From: Paracoccus sulfuroxidans
GTDB lineage: Bacteria; Pseudomonadota; Alphaproteobacteria; Rhodobacterales; Rhodobacteraceae
Reading direction: 5' to 3'
Assembly (NCBI RefSeq): GCF_007830335.1
Contig: NZ_VLKU01000001.1
Location: 124,001-188,000, forward strand
Length of the DNA stretch: 64,000 bases
In this document: positions 60,251 to 64,000 of the stretch, piece after piece
Position numbering within the stretch: position 1 is the first letter of the stretch
Layout: the number at the start of each line of letters is the position of its first letter
Translations under genes and position numbers: made by a program
The notes under the pieces: generated by a model
What the model was told of the DNA's origin: nothing
Database searches by the model: none
Seen by the model: the letters and a program-made list of their open reading frames with translations, nothing else

Positions 60251-61816
60251 TCAGTGCGAATACATGCTGACCTGCTTGGCATCGGCATCGGGGCCGACCA
60301 TCTCGCGCCGCAGCTTCAGCCGGTTCAGCGCGCCGACATAGGCCTTGACGCTCGCCAGAATCGTATCCGTATCGGCGGCCTGACCGGTCGCGATGCGCCC
60401 TTCCTCGGCCATGCGGACGCTGACGGTGGCCTGCGCATCCGTGCCCTCGGTCACCGCATGCACCTGATAGAGCTGCAGTTCCGCATTATGCGGCCAGATC
60501 TTCTGTACGGCCTTGAAACAGGCATCGACCGGCCCGTCGCCTTCGGAATGCACCGATTTCTCCTCGCCGCCGACGATCATCGTCAGATCGGCGGACTGGC
60601 CGTCGCTGCCGCAGACGACGCGCAGATGCTTGACCTGCAGGAAGTCATCCTCGGTATTGGCGGCGCTGTCCTGCATCAGGGCAACCAGATCGTCGTCATA
60701 GACCTCTTTCTTGCGGTCGGCCAAAGCCTTGAACCGCACGAAGACATCCTTCAGCTGGTTGTCACCGACCTCATAGCCCAGCTCGCTCAGCTTGGCACGC
60801 AGCGCGGCCCGGCCCGAGTGCTTACCCATCGAGATATTGGCCTCATTCAGCCCGATATCGGCGGGGCGCATGATCTCGAAGGTCTCGATGTTCTTCAGCA
60901 CGCCGTCCTGATGGATGCCGGATTCATGCAGGAAGGCGTTCTTGCCGACGATGGCCTTGTTGAACTGCACCGGAAAGCCCGAGACCTGCGCCACGCGCCG
61001 CGACAGCCCCATGATCTTGGTGGTGTCGATGCCGGTGTCGAAAGGCATGATGTCGTGACGCACCTTCAGCGCCATGACCACCTCTTCCAATGCGGTATTG
61101 CCCGCGCGCTCGCCCAGACCGTTGATCGTGCATTCGATCTGGCGCGCGCCCGCCTCGACCGCCGCCAGAGAGTTCGCCGTCGCCATCCCCAGATCGTTGT
61201 GGCAATGCGTGGCGAAGATGACATTGTCAGCACCCGGCACGCGCTCCAGCAGCATGCGGATCAGCTCGGCACTCTCGCGCGGCGCGGTATAGCCCACGGT
61301 ATCGGGAATGTTGATCGTGGTGGCCCCGGATTTGATCGCAATCTCGACCACGCGGCACAGATAGTCATGCTCGGTCCGGGTGGCGTCCATGGGCGACCAT
61401 TGCACATTGTCGCACAGGTTGCGGGCATGGGTCACAGTCTGCTCGATCCGCTCGGCCATCTGGTCCATGTCCAGATTGGGAATGGCGCGGTGCAGGGGCG
61501 AAGTGCCGATGAAGGTGTGAATGCGCGGCTGCCGGGCGTGCTTCACCGCCTCCCAGCAGCGGTCGATATCGGCAAACTGGGCGCGCGCCAGACCGCAGAT
61601 GACCGAGTTCTTCGCATTCTTCGCAATCTCGCTCACGGCCGCGAAATCGCCCTCCGAGGCGATGGGAAACCCGGCCTCGATGATATCCACGCCCATTTCG
61701 TCCAGCATCTGGGCGATCTCGATCTTTTCGGCATGGGTCATGGTTGCGCCGGGCGACTGCTCGCCATCACGCAGGGTCGTATCAAAAATCAGGACACGGT
61801 TCTTGTCGGACATCAT
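60251..61816 (-). CDS. leuA: 2-isopropylmalate synthase
   Basis: A 521-residue first enzyme of leucine synthesis, joining acetyl-CoA and 2-oxoisovalerate. The TIM-barrel signature DTTLRDGEQSPGATMTHAEK and metal-binding HCHNDLGMATANSL are intact, with GLGERAGNTALEE, and the leucine-binding regulatory domain fills about residues 390-510. Two stacked ATGs (61816, 61813) begin the frame. A leader peptide with four consecutive Leu codons and alternative hairpins lie just upstream, so attenuation by leucyl-tRNA supply is likely. The related cimA at 15851 handles pyruvate. Confidence 0.96.
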   Translation of the reverse strand: MMSDKNRVLIFDTTLRDGEQSPGATMTHAEKIEIAQMLDEMGVDIIEAGFPIASEGDFAAVSEIAKNAKNSVICGLARAQFADIDRCWEAVKHARQPRIHTFIGTSPLHRAIPNLDMDQMAERIEQTVTHARNLCDNVQWSPMDATRTEHDYLCRVVEIAIKSGATTINIPDTVGYTAPRESAELIRMLLERVPGADNVIFATHCHNDLGMATANSLAAVEAGARQIECTINGLGERAGNTALEEVVMALKVRHDIMPFDTGIDTTKIMGLSRRVAQVSGFPVQFNKAIVGKNAFLHESGIHQDGVLKNIETFEIMRPADIGLNEANISMGKHSGRAALRAKLSELGYEVGDNQLKDVFVRFKALADRKKEVYDDDLVALMQDSAANTEDDFLQVKHLRVVCGSDGQSADLTMIVGGEEKSVHSEGDGPVDACFKAVQKIWPHNAELQLYQVHAVTEGTDAQATVSVRMAEEGRIATGQAADTDTILASVKAYVGALNRLKLRREMVGPDADAKQVSMYSH

Positions 61817-61849
61817 TTGTTCTTTCTTACGCAGAGTGTCAGAATTTGG

Positions 61850-61898
61850 GGGTCCGGGCGCGTGACCTGACTGAGCGGCAGCCCGGAGACCCGCTCAG
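61850..61898 (-). promoter_or_regulatory. leuA attenuator: alternative hairpins
   Basis: On the minus strand CTGAGCGG/CCGCTCAG (61891-61898 with 61871-61878) forms a stem whose first arm contains the leader stop codon. A competing stem pairs GGGTC(TC)CGGGC (61881-61892) with GCCCGGACCC (61850-61859). The two share bases 61891-61892, so they exclude each other. No U-run follows, so the mode (Rho-dependent or translational) is open. Confidence 0.6.
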
Positions 61899-61993
61899 CG
61901 CAGCGTAAGAAGAAGCAGACCGCGGAGGCTCACGGCAAAGCGCGCGCCGAATTGCGCGTTTGGGGCCGTGGCGATGTGTCGCGTCCGAGTCAT
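61895..61993 (-). CDS. leuL: leuA leader peptide
   Basis: A 32-residue reading frame (MTRTRHIATAPNAQFGARFA then VSLRGLLLLTLR) ending in GLLLLTLR: four consecutive Leu codons (CTG CTT CTT CTT) plus one more just before the stop. That composition and its place 79 nt upstream of leuA identify a leucine attenuation leader. There is no Shine-Dalgarno, and the promoter-like TATAGT ends 7 nt before the ATG, so the transcript may be leaderless. The frame is open further upstream, but an upstream start would lie before the promoter. Confidence 0.75.
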   Translation of the reverse strand: MTRTRHIATAPNAQFGARFAVSLRGLLLLTLR

Positions 61994-62000
61994 GGCCCGG

Positions 62001-62029
62001 ACTATAGGACCGCCGCCCGCAAATTGAAA
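62001..62029 (-). promoter_or_regulatory. Putative leuL-leuA promoter
   Basis: On the minus strand TTTCAA (62029-62024), a 17-nt spacer and TATAGT (62006-62001). The expected start site falls at or within a base or two of the leader ATG (61993). Confidence 0.6.
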
Positions 62030-62073
62030 AGCCCCGAATTCACCCCCGGCAAATTCTTTTGCCCAACGCCCGC

Positions 62074-62095
62074 CTTCTTCGTTGCCCAAATACCC
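62074..62095 (-). repeat. Diverged GGATATTTGG element, copy C
   Basis: On the minus strand GGGTATTTGGGCAACGAAG plus AAG, 39 nt after the purD stop and preceded by TTTTTT. It matches the core of copies A and B at 17 of 22 positions, in the same orientation relative to an upstream stop codon, but without their GC hairpin. Confidence 0.5.
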
Positions 62096-62133
62096 AAAAA
62101 ATCATCGCCACCAGCAGGGCGCGACAGCCTCGC

Positions 62134-63396
62134 TCACAAGGCCCGCCACCCGATATCGCGACGGCAGAACCCACCCGGCCAGTCGATCCCCTCGACCAGC
62201 GCATAGGCCCGCGCATGTGCCTCAGTCAGGCTCGCCCCGCGCCCGGTCGCCGCCAGCACACGCCCGCCGGTGGCGACCAACTGACCCTCCCGTCGCGCCG
62301 TGCCTGCGTGAAAGACCATATGCGCGCTGTCCTCGGGCAGGGCGTCCAGCCTGGCAATCACGCTGCCTTTCTCGTAATCCCCCGGATAGCCCTTCGCGGC
62401 CAGCACGACGGTCAGCGCATGGTCATCGGACCAGTTGACATCCACCTCGGCCAGCCGCCCCTCGGCACAGGCCAGAATCAGGTCCAGGATCTGCGCGCCA
62501 AGCCGCATCATCAGCACCTGACATTCCGGATCGCCGAAACGGACGTTATATTCGACCAGCCGCGCCTCGCCGTCCTTGATCATCAGACCGGCATAGAGGA
62601 CACCCTGAAACGGCGTCCCGCGCCGCGCCATCTCGGCAATGGTCGGGCGCACGATGCGCGCCATGACCTGATCCTGAATCTCCTGCGTCAGGACGGGCGC
62701 GGGCGAATAGGCCCCCATGCCGCCGGTGTTCGGCCCGGTGTCGCCTTCGCCCACGCGCTTGTGGTCCTGCGCCGTGCCGATGGGCAGGCAGTCGGTCCCG
62801 TCACAGAGGATGAAGAAACTCGCCTCTTCACCCTCCATGAATTCTTCAATGACCACTTCCGCACCCGCGTCACCGAACTCGCCGCCAAAGATGCGGTCGA
62901 TGGCGTCAATGGCCTCGGCCTCGGTCATGGCAACCGTCACGCCCTTGCCAGCCGCCAGCCCGTCCGCCTTCACGACAATCGGGGCACCCTGCGCGCGAAT
63001 ATAGTCCCGCGCAGGCCCGGCTTCAGCAAAGCGCGCCCATGCAGCGGTGGGCGCATCGCAGGCGTCGCAGACCTCCTTGGTGAAGGATTTCGAGGCTTCC
63101 AGCGCCGCCGCCGCCGCAGATGGCCCAAAGACCAGAATACCCGCACCCCGCAGCGCGTCCGCGACGCCCGCCGCCAGCGGCGCCTCCGGCCCCACGACCA
63201 CCAGATCGATGGCATTCTCCTCGCAGAACCCGATCACAGCCGAGCGTGACAGAATATCCAGAGCCGCACAGCGCGCGACATTCTCGATCCCCGCATTGCC
63301 GGGGGCCACGAACAGCCGGTCGCATTTCGGGTTCTGCCGGATCGCCCAGGCCAGCGCATGTTCACGCCCGCCGCTGCCAAGGATCAGGATGTTCAT
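62134..63396 (-). CDS. purD: Phosphoribosylamine-glycine ligase (GARS)
   Basis: A 420-residue ATP-grasp enzyme for the second step of purine synthesis. MNILILGSGGREHALAWAI (N-domain), the GPEAPLAAGVADALR loop, ATP-binding VVKADGLAAGKGV and the signature RIVRPTIAEMARRGTPFQGVLYAGLM with RFGDPECQ are in place. Full length. It diverges from xseA. Downstream lies a diverged copy of the dispersed element and then the leu promoter. Confidence 0.97.
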   Translation of the reverse strand: MNILILGSGGREHALAWAIRQNPKCDRLFVAPGNAGIENVARCAALDILSRSAVIGFCEENAIDLVVVGPEAPLAAGVADALRGAGILVFGPSAAAAALEASKSFTKEVCDACDAPTAAWARFAEAGPARDYIRAQGAPIVVKADGLAAGKGVTVAMTEAEAIDAIDRIFGGEFGDAGAEVVIEEFMEGEEASFFILCDGTDCLPIGTAQDHKRVGEGDTGPNTGGMGAYSPAPVLTQEIQDQVMARIVRPTIAEMARRGTPFQGVLYAGLMIKDGEARLVEYNVRFGDPECQVLMMRLGAQILDLILACAEGRLAEVDVNWSDDHALTVVLAAKGYPGDYEKGSVIARLDALPEDSAHMVFHAGTARREGQLVATGGRVLAATGRGASLTEAHARAYALVEGIDWPGGFCRRDIGWRAL

Positions 63397-63522
63397 CTGC
63401 CGCCCCTTATGTCTCTGTCGACGGCCTTCTAGGAACTGCGCCCTGACGGATCAATCGCAAATCGGCCCGGCCTTCGGGCATCGACCCTTGATCCCGCGCC
63501 CGGCACAGGCCAGAACCATGGC

Positions 63523-64000
63523 ATGGAACTCTTCGAAGACGGCGCGCCCGGCAGCAATGCCCATGAATTCACGGTCTCGGAAATCTCGGGCGCGGTCAAA
63601 CGCGTGCTCGAGGGCGAATTCGGCCGCGTCCGCGTACGCGGAGAGATCGGCCGCGTCTCGCGCCCGTCATCAGGGCATCTCTACTTCGACCTCAAGGATG
63701 ACCGCGCCATCATCGCGGCGGTGACCTGGAAGGGGCAGGCCGCCAAGCTCTCGACCCGCCCCGAAGAGGGCATCGAGGTCATCGCCACCGGTCGCCTCAC
63801 CACCTTTCCCGGCCAGTCCAAATACCAGCTGATCGTCGATGAGATCGAGCCCGCAGGTGCGGGCGCGCTGATGATGATGCTGGAAAAACGCCGCAAGGCG
63901 CTAGCCGCCGAAGGGCTTTTCGATGAGGCGCGCAAACGCCCGCTTCCAGCTCTCCCCCGCGTCATCGGCGTCGTGACCTCGCCTTCGGGCGCGGTCATCC
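63523..64000 (+). CDS. xseA: Exodeoxyribonuclease VII large subunit (5' part only)
   Basis: The frame opens with [20 protein letters not shown] and contains the N-terminal OB-fold: [40 protein letters not shown] and [18 protein letters not shown], then [14 protein letters not shown], where the catalytic domain begins. About 159 codons are visible before the window ends. XseA with XseB degrades single-stranded DNA from both ends. The ATG at 63523 starts where the family normally begins; it is divergent from purD. Confidence 0.93.
   Translation, partial: MELFEDGAPGSNAHEFTVSEISGAVKRVLEGEFGRVRVRGEIGRVSRPSSGHLYFDLKDDRAIIAAVTWKGQAAKLSTRPEEGIEVIATGRLTTFPGQSKYQLIVDEIEPAGAGALMMMLEKRRKALAAEGLFDEARKRPLPALPRVIGVVTSPSGAVI

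Noticed and set aside
61994..62089. An N-terminal extension of the leuL frame to a start at 62089.
   Set aside because: It would cross the promoter-like elements, and the extra residues have no leader-peptide character.

Overview
This 64 kb window is a stretch of chromosomal, GC-rich alphaproteobacterial DNA. The gene content points to Rhodobacteraceae/Paracoccaceae, and the protein sequences read as Paracoccus-like; this is recognition, not a database result. Supporting signs are a reductive pyrimidine catabolic cluster with a RutR box, pntAB, malate synthase G, a citramalate synthase beside cysS, many GATTC/GAATC (CcrM-type GANTC) sites before rpoD, and an intergenic GC-hairpin + GGATATTTGG element of a kind I associate with this family. 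No phage, insertion sequence, CRISPR array, rRNA or tRNA gene was seen. Genes are dense, with many 4-base start/stop overlaps.

Layout. 0-3.8 kb: 5' part of rplY (minus), an acyltransferase, lldD, a lipoprotein diverging from a TetR regulator. 3.8-7.9 kb: dnaG-rpoD with an unusual repeat-rich spacer. 7.9-13.9 kb: FMN reductase, rmuC, yjbQ, a polyamine-type ABC transporter without a binding protein, and a small secreted protein. 14-19.4 kb: a YjbR protein, the overlapping set cysS-cimA-squalene-synthase-like, and an orphan cheB. 19.4-26.2 kb: eno, an EEP-family hydrolase and selO on the minus strand; obgE-proB on the plus; a PlsC-like acyltransferase. 26.2-36.1 kb: pepN, a membrane-anchored alanine-rich 11-residue-repeat protein, glcB, D-lyxose isomerase, pntAB. 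36.1-39 kb: an orphan small gene with a nearby inverted repeat, an L,D-transpeptidase lipoprotein, a DUF3422 protein, and a 26-residue lipoprotein coupled to an ArsC/Spx-like protein.

39-46.6 kb is the main catabolic block: cupin, carbamoyl-amidohydrolase, dihydropyrimidinase and a four-gene ABC importer with an NMT1/THI5-like binding protein, all on the minus strand, diverging from rutR across a near-perfect RutR operator. The first pathway enzyme, dihydropyrimidine dehydrogenase, is not in the window. 46.6-50 kb: kup and a Bcr/CflA-type MFS exporter. 50-58.1 kb: the elongasome genes mreB-mreC-mreD-mrdA-rodA on the minus strand, running on into ghrA and manC. 58.4-60.2 kb: two tandem paralogous rhamnosyltransferase-like genes. 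60.2-64 kb: leuA with a leucine-rich leader peptide and attenuator, purD, and the start of xseA.

Most of the window is conserved housekeeping. The less ordinary signals are regulatory or structural: six GANTC sites and interleaved inverted repeats in about 106 bp before rpoD; a probably leaderless leuL leader with alternative hairpins; a three-copy dispersed 3'-end element; the 11-residue repeat membrane protein; and the RutR-linked dihydropyrimidine/hydantoin uptake and hydrolysis operon. Promoter calls rest on visual -35/-10 matching only.
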